A stretch of 64,000 bases of DNA from Nymphalis io (taxonomy: Eukaryota > Arthropoda > Insecta > Lepidoptera > Nymphalidae). The translations under genes and the position numbers were made by a program. Below, one piece after another: positions 12,108 to 24,475 of the stretch. The stretch lies in NCBI RefSeq assembly GCF_905147045.1, contig NC_065904.1, forward strand, positions 1,426,001 through 1,490,000, in the 5' to 3' direction. The notes under the pieces were generated by a model. The model worked only from the letters and a program-made list of their open reading frames with translations, was not told the origin of the DNA and ran no database searches. Numbering within the stretch: the stretch's first letter is position 1; every line of letters begins with the position of its first letter.

Positions 12108-13040
12108 CACCCTGAAGAACATTTTACAAACAGCAAATATTTCGTCCAACATACTAACATTAATTAATGTATGAAATTAATAATAATAATGATTTTAAAG
12201 TCACCATAAAATTGATTTACCATAAAATATAACAAAGATTATTGAATTTAAGGCTTAAGATTACGAATGTTGCATTTCAATATTTATGTTTTGATAGAAA
12301 TATTGATATGGAAGAGAGATTATTTCTGGCACAGGCCCTAATTAAAAAAAAAATTATTGACGCTTAAGTTAAAATATATCCTTTTTAATGAAATAAACAA
12401 ATTATTATTTTAAAAATAACAGAGGAAAATATGAATATCACACTAATAAAACACAAGAAAATATTCTGATTCGAAATAATGTCATTCGAACTTCAAATAA
12501 TTAATTGTAGATAGCACTACGTTGAACTTCAAATAATTTAATATTTTATTCTAAAATACAAAGATTTGCAGTTTAGTGGTTATATAAATGTTGGTGGTTC
12601 TTATCCAGCCAGCATATTTAATTAACTTATCATTTAGTAAAGCAAATAAAATACATCACATACACATTTTATAAACCTTTATGCAAACATTTTACATAAG
12701 TAAGCAGATGTGTTCATTTAATATACTATTTATTTTATGAGTTTTTATAAAACATTTGCTTTTTAAAATCTATGTCTTATTCCATTCATTTAATTTTGAA
12801 TTTATATTTCAAAGATAAATAAGATTTACAAGCAGAAAATGTAATGAAAAATGTTGACAAAGTTTCCATTTAGCTACACAGCAATTTTAATATTTAAAAA
12901 AAATAATGATGAAAGACGAATGAGAAATCATTGGATCGTTTTGTTGTAGTAAAATCACATACGGGTCACTGTTTGTGTATTATATTGTGATTAGTAAACA
13001 AAAAACAAAATTAGGACCTAAAATTATTAATAATATTTAA
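12108..13040. other. No gene seen
   Basis: AT-rich. Holds a short direct repeat, GAACTTCAAATAATT at about 12488 and again at about 12525. Confidence 0.55.
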
Positions 13041-13508
13041 CAGTAACAGACAGTAACAGCCTGTATTAACAGGCTGTTATTTAGGACATTAGTCCTACTG
13101 CTGGGCTAAGGTCACCTCTCTCCCTTTTGAGGAGAAGGTTTGGAGCTTATTCCACCATGCTGCTCAAATGCGGGTTGGTAGAATACACATGTGGCAGAAT
13201 TTCAATGAAATTAGACATATGCAGGTTTCCTCACAATGTTTTTCTTCACCGCCAAACACGAGATGATTTATAAAAACAATATTTTTTTAAATAATTTTCA
13301 TTATTTTAAAACTACATTAGTTTGTTCAAATTAGGATTCTTTTTATTTTCCATTCCAATTGACATTTTAAATATATCATATTAACAAAGTAAATATATAC
13401 ATCATATACACAAATTAAGCACATGAAAATTCAGTGGTGCTTGCCCGGCTTGAACCCACGATTATCGGTTAAGATTCATGCGTTCTAACCACTAGGCCAT
13501 CTTGGCTA
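13041..13508 (-). repeat. SINE A copy with internal insertion and 3' inverted duplications
   Basis: Minus-strand SINE A: head at 13409-13508 (GAACCCACGATTATCGGTTA region), body and 3' part at 13041-13262. About 145 bp of unrelated AT-rich sequence (about 13263-13407) separates the halves. At the 3' end, an 11-bp perfect inverted repeat with a 4-bp loop (13054-13064 / 13069-13079), followed by a smaller one (TAGGAC/GTCCTA), replaces the usual GTGAATGTCCCACTGC sequence. Confidence 0.8.
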
Positions 13509-13622
13509 TATTTAACATTGTAACAACAGTTTGTATTATATACATATGAGACTCAATGTTACTTGCTCGAATTTGAATCAACGATACACACCTAAGATCC
13601 TTAACGTTTTATATGTTGAATC

Positions 13623-13704
13623 CGTAACAGCCTGTGAATGTCCCACTGCTGGGCTAAAGGCCTCCTCTCCTCTTTTTGAGGAGAAGGATTGGAGCTTATT
13701 CACA
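13623..13704 (-). repeat. 5'-truncated SINE A fragment with 13-bp target-site duplication
   Basis: Contains only the 3' part of SINE A (CAGTGGGACATTCACAGGCT region on the minus strand). It is flanked by perfect direct repeats TATATGTTGAATC at 13610-13622 and 13705-13717. Truncation at the 5' end plus a target duplication shows target-primed reverse transcription, like a LINE. Confidence 0.85.
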
Positions 13705-13782
13705 TATATGTTGAATCATCTTCGTTCAACTAACAGAAACCATTATAATGATTACAGTATATTATATTTATATTATTTACAA

Positions 13783-13846
13783 GCGAAGCCCGCGTCTTCG
13801 TAACCGTAGAATTAAATTTGACGAAAATTCTTCAAAATCTGTGTAA
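13783..13846 (+). repeat. Fragment of the GCCCGCGGCTTC repeat family
   Basis: AAGCGAAGCCCGCGTCTTCG followed by a short block similar to other copies (TCTTCAAAATCTGTGTAATA). The family is common in Lepidoptera; its class (LINE tail or DNA element) cannot be settled here. Confidence 0.45.
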
Positions 13847-13847
13847 T

Positions 13848-14105
13848 AATAATAAAATCATGGGACATCATTTACAAACGGCTATCTGATCCCCAACTAA
13901 GCAGAGCTTGTACTATGGAAGCCAGACAACTGATAAACTATATATACTGCTTTTCTTTTGTAAAAACATACTTATATATATAATTACACCCAGACTCGGG
14001 ACAAACAGACATGTTCATGCACACATATGTCTGTCCAGGATGGGAATCGAAACCACAACCTTCGATTTGAAAGACAAGTATCTACCAACCACGCCAACCG
14101 GCCCG
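13848..14105 (-). repeat. SINE C copy, full length
   Basis: Minus-strand copy with the GACATGTTCATGCACACATA block, the head at 14035-14105 and a tail of AATAATAAAA type next to 13848. The B box is mutated (GGTTTCGATTCCCATCCTGG on the minus strand). Confidence 0.83.
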
Positions 14106-14250
14106 TATTTACGTTAAATTTGCGTATTTGAATTCTGGAGATAAAATATTTAAAATATTATTATGTAGCAGCGGGAGTTGGGGGAAAAATCTCGCAAATA
14201 GCTACATTAACTTAAAAAAGAGGGAGTTTTTTTTTTAAAGTACAGACAAA

Positions 14251-14372
14251 CATCATCATCATCACCATCCCATTTTCGTCCACTGCTGGACATAGGCTTT
14301 TCCAATGGCACGCCATTGAGCTCGATCTTCAGCTCTCAGTTACCATCCGCTGCCAGCCGCTTTGCGTATCTT
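14251..14372 (-). pseudogene. RTE-clade LINE, C-terminal fragment and 3' tail
   Basis: The minus strand reads Lys-Ile-Arg-Lys-Ala-Ala-Gly-Ser-Gly-Trp, an in-frame TAA, then LRAEDRAQWRAIGKAYVQQW, Thr-Lys-Met-Gly-Trp and a stop (14262-14264). The Asp-Arg...Trp...Ala-Tyr-Val-Gln-Gln-Trp ending is the typical RTE C-terminus. It is followed directly by a (TGA)n microsatellite tail (14251-14264), the usual RTE 3' end. Strong 5' truncation. Confidence 0.82.
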
Positions 14373-15340
14373 TATTTATTTGCATAAATATTGTGTTCTT
14401 TAGTAGAAAAATGAGTTTATTTATCCTTAAGCACAATTTATTGTAAGTATTTATGTAAATAAATGTTTATTCTCGTGGCTGATTATACTTTACGAAAACA
14501 TTATTCTACGTTCTTACGTTAAATACATTTCATTATAGAGTAATTTGTAAATGGATGCTCTTGTAAGAGTCTTAGTGGGAATACTGTTTCTTATGCGATT
14601 TCAATTGTTTTAATAGGATATTAATTAGAGTAATATCATAATATACATAACCAATTGTCTGGCTTGACTACTTACGAGTACAACGGAGGCTATTTTATAT
14701 TTATGTTAGGAAGGCAAACGAGTAATTATAGAGAGAGATATAATTAGAAACCCATATGCACCAGATTATTTAGATAAGAGATCTTAGAAAACAAATAGTA
14801 CAAGATTAAATTATAAAATTAAAATAACGATCAATAAAGTTTTCATAAGAAAATAATGTATATTTTATGATCTGACAATTATTGGTGCAGAAAGCGTAGA
14901 TAGTTATCTCTATACTCCCATATACTTCGTCACTATGTAATATGATTAAAATAAGAAGAAAAATATCTTTCAACTATATAAATCCAATAAAAAATATTTA
15001 TTGGGTTACTTTATTAATAAATTCCTACTTTGTTATTTCACATAAGCCGGACGAATAGCGACGGCCACATTTTTTTAAATAAGAACAATTGAACATTCAA
15101 GCTTTAAGGAAGGTACATAAATGGTTCATTATATACTTAGCTTAAAGTCAGGAAAGTGGATTATAGCTTTACATTTAATTTACATCATTACATTTAATTG
15201 GCATCATAGACTCATGATATGAAGACTTAACAGTGCTTGTAAAACTTAAGCATATATACTTGATTTTATCCTTTTTAAGCGCTTCTACTAAAGAAGTAGC
15301 CTGTTATTTATTTAATAGACATATACAATTTTAGCCAAAC
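14373..15340. other. No gene seen
   Basis: AT-rich single-copy-looking DNA; no repeat or coding signal recognised. Confidence 0.5.
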
Positions 15341-15420
15341 TTAACCGAGATAGCTCAGTCAATAGAATTTGTGAATCTTAACTTATGATTACGGGTTCAA
15401 AACTAGGCAAGCGTATTTCA
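15341..15420 (+). repeat. SINE A head fragment
   Basis: AACCGAGATAGCTCAGTC, GTGAATCTTAACTTATGATT and ACGGGTTCAAAACTAGGCAA match the tRNA-like region of SINE A. After the B box the similarity ends. Confidence 0.65.
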
Positions 15421-15555
15421 GCAGCATGGGAGAATACACTTTGGATCTGCTTTTCAATCAGCGAGTCAGCCGTCCCCTAGAACAAACGCTTAAGACCTGG
15501 GTGCTGCTTGTCAGCACAAATCACCACCACGCCACAACATTTTATTCTATCACCA

Positions 15556-15655
15556 AACAGCTTCTCCGAGTTGCTGTTTGAATTATGTGTGAGCCACTGT
15601 AATTACAGCCACGAGGGACGTAACATTTTATATCCAGAGGTTGACAGAGACTAGA
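15556..15655 (+). repeat. SINE B central fragment
   Basis: GTGAGCCACTGTAATTACAG followed by CACGAGGGACGTAACAT matches the middle of SINE B; both ends are lost. Confidence 0.6.
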
Positions 15656-17448
15656 AGGCTTCCATGGGACCATGCGCAAGCGCTCTTCGTTAAGACGGAA
15701 AAGTTACCGCTGGTTTTTTGGTGGATATTCCGATGTTCGGGGCGCACTTGGCGCCTTGGACACCGGCGTGCCCCACATACCGCCCTACTGTTCCCTTGAG
15801 AGAAACGCGTAATGCGTTTATCAAGCGTTTGAAAAAGGCTATAAGGCTTTTCATCAACTAACTTCCTTAAATAAATCAAAAGATAAATACTCGCTAACTC
15901 AACCCTGGCTTTGGAGAATTGATATCACGTTAGCAGTTGGTATCCCGCTAATATAGCATAGAAGATTGAACGCAGATATCGTCGTAGACACTTTTAAGCT
16001 TCAAAGAAGAGTAACGATTTGTATTTAAAGGAATTGGTTGTCGATAAAAATAATGTTGTATCAAATTGATCAATAAAGATAGCTCTGACACGTCCTTTTT
16101 CTCAATAAGGCTCACAAGGTTTCGAAGGAAATGACGCTTCAAATTGCTGCAAATATTTCATGAAACCTTCATAAGCATTGCGTCGTATATTTAGGTAATA
16201 TATTTTAACAGACCAGTTGTAACTGGTTTTGACCATTTAATATGATCTATATTTTAAAAGTTGATATTTCTACTGTAAGAAGTATTTTTACTCATATTTT
16301 TACTGTTTAAACGAAATCGGTCACTTGTTGTGGCTTGTTTTCAATTTATATTTATAAAAATAGATTTGTTTAAAATATAGGCTACCTTAAGCTATGTTGC
16401 ATCTATTAATTCTGATAACAGGAATTATAAAATAGTCATAACCGGTTTTTACTGGTTTCATTAATTATTTTTTTTTTAATATGATACGTTTACTTTTAAC
16501 ACATAGGTTGAACAACTGAACTTGCGCCTATGTAATTAATTTGCACATTTCGCAAATGAATGTTTTAAATTAAATAATTCAGATGTAACTAGTTATAAGT
16601 GGTTTCATTGAAATTAATCTTCAAAATTATTTAGTGTAAGGAATTGCCAACTACCGGAGGGATCGCTACCTATGCTCATATTGTAACAACGTTAGTGGAA
16701 TATGAGACAATATATAATATTGTCCTTGCCAAAGGAGGATTGGTTATTATGAACCGGATAGTTGCAATTACAGTTACCATAACTATATATACATCCTATA
16801 TACCTAAGCATACGAGTAATTTACTTAATTAAAAACCTTAGTACGTACCTCCCCACTAGCCCAGTATTTTATACAACTATCAAGATGCGAGCAAGTAATA
16901 TTTTTCGGGTTCTCAATTTATAATTTATCTCGTGCGATAAAAAAAATCCAAGAATCATGAAAGATAATAAGAAAATGTCAGATATTTACTGGCTGGGTGT
17001 TACTTTAAATATCAGTTAGTATAATATTTGTTCATTTTTTCTTGTTTACATTCTGAGTTAATTTTATGAACTTAAATAATTTTAGTGAACTTAAACATGA
17101 ACTTAAATAACTTTAGCGAACGTTATGCAAAAATGCATAAACCTAAAATATCTAGTTTCAACGAAGAAAATATGCCTATAACTTAATTTTATTTACGCTG
17201 AAAATATGCAAAAGCGTCCAATTTAGCATGGAACGAAAAAGAAACTCGTTTGCATTACCAACCCTGGAAGAAATATTAGTTCAATTTGGAACGGACATTA
17301 TTAGAAAACTTTATCGCGAATATGGCGAGCTAGGGTTGGCGCTTCGTATAAATTAAGTATATTTATTTAGAATATAAAAATTTTTTTTGCAGTTATAATT
17401 TAAATAATATCTAAGGTAATATTAAAAGTATAAGCATAATTTCAGCAT
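15656..17448. other. No gene seen
   Basis: Contains ORFs of 83 (15628-15879, minus), 64 (15948-16142, minus) and 62 codons (16644-16832, plus) without motifs. A two-fold repeat of ATGAACTTAAATAA lies at about 17066 and 17104. Nothing else recognised. Confidence 0.5.
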
Positions 17449-17690
17449 ATTTTTTATTTAAAATAGGTAGGTAAGTAATAAGTTCTGTTCATAAACATGT
17501 GCACTATAAGAAATATTAACCATCTCTTACGTCGTCAATGCTCTAAAAACCTTAGGAAATAAAATGTTATGTCCCTTGTGACTGGCTGACCCACCCTTCG
17601 CATCGCAACAATATTTAATATTTTTGTTTGGTGGTAGAGTATGTGATGAGTGGATGGTACCTACTCCGACAGGCTTGCCCAAAGGCTTTC
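17449..17690 (-). repeat. SINE B copy, eroded
   Basis: The 3' end (AAAATAGGTAGGTAAG, plus strand) lies at 17460-17475, then AACCATCTCTTACGTCGTCA, the ATGTTATGTCCCTTGTGACT block and the 5' end GGTACCTACTCCGACAGGCT. A section around the CACTTACCATCAGG stem-loop is replaced. Confidence 0.7.
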
Positions 17691-20600
17691 TACTAAAGAA
17701 AACACTTGTTTTTGAATCTTGTAATACTTAAATACCATACACGATAAACTGAATAATTAATGAGTTGAATACTTTGCTATAGATTCAAATTAAGAAGGGT
17801 ATATAATATGTAATATAAACGTTATTTACTAGACTTATAAGGTTGCTTGTAAAGTCGCTAATAAGGGCAAGCAATTTTATATTATACACTTGAGTGCTAC
17901 ATATTTTTTAATCTATATATCTAACTAATTTTTGTACATTACAAATACATGAGAACTTTACATTTCCAAGTCAGTGAAACTTAGTTTAAATCAACTTAAC
18001 AAAAGTGGAGAAGATTTAAGACTTTGTATGTTCAAGTTAAAAGGATAAGTAGAAGCGCTCGTGTGGGATTCACGATCACTATATCGATCAAGAAACATCT
18101 AGTCAGATTCGTGTGTCTTTTAAAAAATATTAAAACGCATCTTTCGTTATTTTGCTTCTTAAAATTTTTAATATACTTAACTGTCACTTCTCTATCGATT
18201 TTTATCTTCATGAATAGCCTCAGCTCATAGTCTTTGCTGTCACGCTGCTGTGTGAATGAACAGTAGAGCTATTATGTAAAGACACACTCGTAGAAAACGG
18301 TCGAATAAAATGATATGCGGCATCGACCATAATTATAACATTTCAAGAATACACGCATCAAAATAGTATATCACCGTATGTCGGTTGTCAAAATTTCAGG
18401 ATGAGTAATGATGATTAAATACATGATATTAAGAAATTATTTTTTAATAATTACTATTATTCTTATCCACCCCACCAATTTAGCGTTTAGCTTGTGTTAA
18501 TAATGGGGATGACAATAGCCTAAGAGGTCAACATCGATTCTGCGACATTTATATCGCTAGATGGACCGTAAACCATTGCGCTGTTGGCGCTCATTTTTAA
18601 CATAGTCTAATTTAACTTTTAACATAGACGATTTAAAAAAAAGAGCCAGTGAACGAAGATGAAACTTCGCCTCTGGATGAAGGTTACCATCGGGAGGATT
18701 AGTAAATCCTAAAGTACATTTTCCTCATATTAATTAAAAGAATAACGAGGGATATTTATTTCAATCATAACGGATACCGTTTAATGACGTACAAGCTTAA
18801 GTTCCCGAAAGGGTTACGGTAATGAAGTCATTAGAACTCGTAAGGTTTCTATATCATTATTACACCGCCTTATATGAAAGTATAAAGCCGCTTAAATAAA
18901 AGTTTAAAGCGCTTGTATTCTGGAGAGATGGATATCTAATTTCCAAACTTTAACTTTATTGAAGAGCTGCAATCGCTTTAAAAAACAGTTTAAAAATTAA
19001 TATCTATTGGAAACGGTATCATTTACCGGAATAAAAATGGACGAATGAATTGAACTTCCTTGGACACGGTGAAAGTAAAATTTGAATGTCTAATTTATAT
19101 GTAAGGTTTTAGTTATGCTAGCATTTTCTTAATTTATTTAATATTAATAGCAACAAGATATACACCTATATAAGCAACAAATAAAAATAATTTTCCAATA
19201 AATTTTAAATTAAGACTTAATTATGGGTATAACACCCATCTGAATTAAAATAGAAAATATATAAAAAAATGTATAATAATTAAATACAATTAAAAATGTA
19301 TATTTACACAATTTACTATATAAAGCAATATAATTTAGAATTACAATTGTATTTCTAATACACATTCATAATTAAAATCATCATATAAGACTAATAATTT
19401 AAAAAAAAAAAACAAAAACAATTTTATCATAAACTATTACTTTAATATTATTAATTTAATATATTATAATATATTACTATATCTATATAATATACATATT
19501 TTTTTTAATTTAATCAAAGTGGAATTCGGTGTCAAGTTCAAAAGTTATAATTTTTTTTTATTTTTGTGTCGGAACTTAGTCGACTACATCGATAAATTAT
19601 GATATCAAGAAGAACATACTAAAATTACGGATTATAAAAACGTGTACTGGTCCGTTATTAAACTTTTATAGCGAACGAAATGCTTTGCCGTATTTAGGAT
19701 ACTAGTTGGGACTAAAATCGATAAATCTTGTTCTAGGGTTGTCGGCTATTACTTATTTTTATATGATTTATTTTAACATCGTTACAGATTATACAGCATT
19801 GACTTCATAATAAAATAATAGAAATTATAAATAAATTAGCTTAAGAGCGTATTCAAAAGTGATTGAAAATCTGCAATTTTCATATTACAAAACTTATTCT
19901 TAAAAATGTATGTTAGCGAGGCCGTTTGCGTGTGTGCGTATGATTGAAAAAAAATAACGTATCGCACGTAGCTGGCTTCTTAAAACGTATAAGTATGTGA
20001 AAATATTACATTATATATGAGATTTTTTACCCCTAAAATGATTGTCAGAAAATAAGGAAATTGTGTCGCTGCTGCCAAAGTCTACGGACACAAATTGCTA
20101 CCTCCCTTAAATAAAATTATAGGAATTTGTGTGACGTACAAGCCATGTCACGGTCAAATGTAATAACTTCAAAAGATTTATAAATATTCAAGCACCTGTG
20201 TATTACATAAAACCCTTCCTATTTACTCGAAACTGAAATTAAACACACCCAAAAGAGCGCGATTTGAACAAATAAGACGAATGAATTATATTTGCTCAAG
20301 CACAAAGTTACTTTCTCTCATAACTGGTCGTTATTTGACTTTTTGAACAAATACAATTTTATATAATGTATTTAGGAACAATACAAACACATTTGAAATT
20401 ACAATTAATTAAATTTTCATTGTATATGCTTGTTAATTGTTTTGTGAAAACGTTTTGTTATTGATGGCAGTAAGTCGTATGAGTAGTTTGTCGTATAGAT
20501 AGATAGGTTAGAAATTGTTATTTGTTTGTCGATACTATTGTGAGAACCATTTTAGCATCATCAATATTTAAACAAGTCTATGTAGTCGATTTTAACGTAA

Positions 20601-20930
20601 CTACTAATTTAGTGATTTAAAACATTACAAGTAAACGTACTCTACTCTAAATGGCAATTCAATATATTTGTAGCATCGAGTTAACCAGGTAGTGGATATA
20701 GGAACTCTTCGTTAATTGCTATTAGGCAAGTATAGAAGAAGTGTGTATAGGTTACATTTTGTAACTAGAATGTACTTAAAAAAGCCTATTTGTATAAAGA
20801 CTAAGAAGAAAAATATAATATATTTTTTAACAGATTCGATTTCACTTGCAATGTTAGTTTCTTTAAAACAAATCTTACAAGCTGAATTGAATATCTCCTC
20901 TTATACTACAGAGTTGAGTCGGTTCAGTTA
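17691..20930. other. No gene seen
   Basis: About 3.2 kb of AT-rich DNA, especially A/T-rich at 19130-19560. Short ORFs at 18024-18230 and 20716-20934 (both plus) lack motifs; the second ends inside a SINE B fragment. Confidence 0.55.
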
Positions 20931-21005
20931 CTAGGTGGTAGGGCTTCGCATGCCCGTCTGGGTGCGTACTGGGTGCGTGGTGACCACTTAATTTCATGAT
21001 AAGCA
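20931..21005 (+). repeat. SINE B, head joined to tail by deletion
   Basis: CTAGGTGGTAGGGCTTCGCA and GCCCGTCTGGGTGCG are the 5' end, followed directly by GTGGTGACCACTTA from the 3' module. Confidence 0.65.
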
Positions 21006-21240
21006 TGACGGAGTCCCCTTATCTGAAGACAATCATGGCTACAGCTAAGGAAAATCCTCAACGGTCAGCGACATAAGCGACAAGCTTTTATAATATAAAA
21101 AATTGTATAGTGTAACAAATTAATGATAGTATTGATTTACTTTAAAGATTATTTACACTTTTTTATAACACAGTTAAATAAAAGTTAGTTTATAAAAATA
21201 TTTATTCACTATTAATTTATTACTTTTTCACATTTTATAA

Positions 21241-21516
21241 CCGTAACCGTAACAGCCCGTGAATGTCCCACTGCTGGGCTTAAGGCCTCCTCTCCTCTTT
21301 TTGAGGAGAAGGTTTGGAGCTTATTCCACCGGAGTGGCAGAATTTCAGTGAAATTAGACACATGCAGGTTTCCTCACGATGTTTTCCTTCACCGTAAAGC
21401 ACGAGATGAATTATAATCACAAATTAAGCACATGAAAATTCAGTGGTGCTTGCCCGGATTTGAACCCACGATCATCGGTTAAGATTCACGCGTTCTTACC
21501 ACAGGGCCATCTCGGC
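21241..21516 (-). repeat. SINE A copy, near full length
   Basis: On the minus strand: AGCCGAGATGGCCC head, GTGGGTTCAAATCCGGGCAA B box, the body, and an end in CTGTTACGGTTACGG, a TTACGG tandem tail. The flanks CATTTTATAA (left) and CTTTTATAA (right) may be a diverged target duplication. A small deletion removes part of the CGGGTTGGTGGAATACACAT block. Confidence 0.88.
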
Positions 21517-22264
21517 TTTTTTTTCTGTCACCTTTTATAAACCATCTTCCAATAAACAGTTGGAGTGTAAATAATTTATAAACCTTTAATACTTCATTGC
21601 GTACATTTTGATAGACACTAATCAAAGACACTTTGAAATATTAACGTTTTTTTCGCGATAAAATTTTTCGTATAAAATCAAGATTTGAGTTTTTTTGTTT
21701 CGCTCGATATTTCCTACCGGGACTGCTTTTTTGTTACAATAGAAATTGTGTTTGTTCTCCGATCACAATCTACAGAGGATGTTTGTATACCAGCTTTGTA
21801 GAACAGTTTTCTTGTAGGAATTTTTATTGGAAAAATAATATAAAAAACAACTTATACATTCGATATGAACTTTTCTGAAAAATGTTTTACAGAGTTGTTA
21901 AAGGAAATATGTTACGTGTTCAAACGCGTTTTCTTTTTATATTTTTATCGTAAAGCAAACGAACAAATTGGCCCTTGACACATACTCAAAGAGATAGAAG
22001 CCTGAATTTCTGACAACGTCAATAAACCTCCGAATACGGGGTCTTAGATGATACGACCCTTGTGCCTGTAATTACGCTGTATCAGATTTCAATGGTGACT
22101 GAGCTACCATTGAAACTGGCAGCTAGCAATACAAATTAATGCTGTTTCGCAATATAACTAGTAAATGGATGAGACTTACAAAGACGGCCTGCACACAACT
22201 AATATAGGTCATTACATAAATACAAATATAATGAATACAATAAAAGTAAAGTTGCAATTGATTA
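21517..22264. other. No gene seen
   Basis: AT-rich; a weak minus-strand SINE B-like string (CCTTGTGCCTGTAATTACGC) at about 22059-22078 is too short to call. Confidence 0.5.
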
Positions 22265-22352
22265 CGTCACCGATTTCGGTTATGGTACCAGTCTCAAGAG
22301 ATATTAGCCAGGAACTCGGGATCTGCGGCCTTATATAGACCAACGAGGCGGT
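22265..22352 (-). repeat. SINE E relic: tail and head joined
   Basis: The left part ACCGATTTCGGTTATGGTAC is the 3' end and the right part ATATAGACCAACGAGGCG is the tRNA-like head in minus orientation. The body between them is missing. Confidence 0.65.
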
Positions 22353-22362
22353 TAAGCTGCAA

Positions 22363-22546
22363 ATATTCCACTACTGGTCAATGCCTCCTCATCTTGAGAT
22401 GGAGCTAATTTTACCACACTGGTCGTCCAGTCGATATATATATAACAGATTTTTATGAAACACATGCAGGTCTCCTCACGATCTTTTCCTTTGCCGCGCA
22501 CGAGTATAATTTTATAAAAACAAATTGAGAACATGAAAACGCTATT
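22363..22546 (-). repeat. SINE A copy, diverged
   Basis: Directly next to the SINE E relic. ACATGCAGGTCTCCTCACGA and TTGAGAACATGAAAACGC are the recognisable body blocks on the plus strand; the tRNA-like head is gone. Confidence 0.65.
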
Positions 22547-23044
22547 CTAATAAGATCCAATTGTTATATCCATTGGCCAAAGTTTTAAGCTATTGACTAC
22601 AGCGTGACATCAAAACAAAACATTTCTGAATAATGTGCGATGAATTTGATAACTGCTTTGTCCCGTCAAATGTATACAAGCTCTGTTGGAGGCGAAATAA
22701 ATTCGATTTGAAATAGTATATATTCCCCGAATTGCCCAAATCTAATATTTTAACGTTTCGGCTTAGGTCATAATTTACGTCCCTATTTTATTATGTACGT
22801 ACATATATCTGCATTTATCTTGGTCATGGGCTTGTGATATATTATTATACGAAACTTAGCCCACTGTATGTTTGTATTCTAACCCTGAAATAAATGGACC
22901 GAAAGTTAATGAATTATTGTAACCGTAATTTCAATTGTAAATATTCTGTTTGACAATCCAGGACTGTTTTCTACCAGCACAGTTAGCACAGTGTAGAGAC
23001 AGTGTTCTTAAAAACCTATATCTAAAGCCAAAGTGAATGATGAC

Positions 23045-23135
23045 TAACCTTGGAAACTAAGAAGATATGTCCCTTGTGCCCGTAATTACAGTGGCTCACT
23101 CTCGCTTCAAACTGGATCACAACAATACCAAGATC
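23045..23135 (-). repeat. SINE B central fragment
   Basis: CCTTGTGCCCGTAATTACAG, GGCTCACTCTCGCTTCAAAC and ACAACAATACCAAG match the middle of SINE B in minus orientation. Confidence 0.7.
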
Positions 23136-23454
23136 ATGTATGGTGTGTATGTATGTGTTGTTTAGAATTAAATTCAATATCATTCAGTGGTTTGTGTGAA
23201 AATAAAGGATGAAAGATACTTTTGCAACTCAATACTGAACTAAGCACACAACGACAGTTTAAATTTAAAAGACAAATTTCCAACAAAACCACTATTTCAA
23301 GGCTATTTTTCGAAGAAAATCTAAACCACATCTATCTGATAGTTTACTCCGGCTGATTGGTTTGATTTTGATTTTCAAATTACATAATCTTACAAATAAC
23401 GTCAATTCTGTAACAATCATAACATATGTCATCAATCATACAAAACAACTGTCC

Positions 23455-24475
23455 TCGCTATGTTCATTAATTTTTCTTACGCATTTGACACTTTAAATCA
23501 CACACAGCTTATACAAAGATTAAAAAAACACGAGAATCTTTTTTAACGTGGTGTGAGAATTACCTTTCTAATAGAAGCTATCGTGTTTAAATAGGTGATA
23601 GCTATAGTATCCCGACAAAGGTCACTGAAGGAACAGCGCAAGGGTCTGTGCTTGGGCCTTTGGATTTTATTGCATATGTCAACGAAATGAGCAATATTTT
23701 AGACATTGCTCATTTCGTCTTATCTTTTCTATCTTATCAGTATGCCGATGATACTTGCATTTTAATTGCAGCTTCAGATGTAAATGAAGCTCTCACTCTA
23801 TTTCAAAAAGATTTTGGTAGCTTAATTCGGTGGTGTCATGATAATGGCTTAGTAATTAATGCACGTAAAACAAAATTGGTGCACATTCATTCGCCTAAAT
23901 TAATCTCCAAAAGCGTAATTGAAAAAGACATTATGGCTCATGATCACGTGTGCTTACATAGACCACAAATCAAGTGCTAAGTCCCTATTGATTTTGTTTC
24001 ATCGCACACATACTTAAGTTTAATCATTGATAGCATTTACCTGGCATGAACACATTGACTATATATGTGATAAGTTAAGAGCATTTCTGGCAAATATATA
24101 CAGTATAAAGAAAAAATGAACTATAAAACAAGGTTAATGCTTTATAACGCGATGGCTAATTCAATTATATCATATGGGCTAAGTAGTTATGGACGAACTG
24201 ACAAATCGTATCTAGAAAAAAAATTATCGTTTGCAAATTAAAATCTTAAAAAACATATTACCTGATAACATTAAAATTAAAGCAAAAGTTGATGAACGTA
24301 ACATTTTTAGGCATTGTCAAATAATACCCATACAGAACAAAGTTAAGTATCATAATTTAAAAGAACAATTATTCTTCAATAAGGATTTTCAGAACAACGT
24401 TCCGCATGATATAAAAAACCGGTTAGGTGACACAACAAAAAATAGTAACTATTTCAGCTAACAATAAATATAAAA
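23455..24475 (+). pseudogene. J2: reverse-transcriptase relic of a CR1/Jockey-superfamily LINE
   Basis: Pieces of RT lie in order but in different frames. FINFSYAFDTLNH, the palm motif A region, is near 23463-23505. GTAQGSVLGP starts at 23630, and YADDTCIL is near 23740. WCHDNGLVINARKTKLVHI follows at about 23840. A thumb and C-terminal portion (ILPDNIKIKAK, then DFQNNVPHDIKN) is at about 24240-24420. Stops and frameshifts separate the blocks. A 14-bp perfect inverted repeat (23682-23695 / 23705-23718) sits just before YADDT and adds residues not expected in this part of an RT. No endonuclease and no clear 3' tail remain. The clade is not resolved. Confidence 0.78.
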
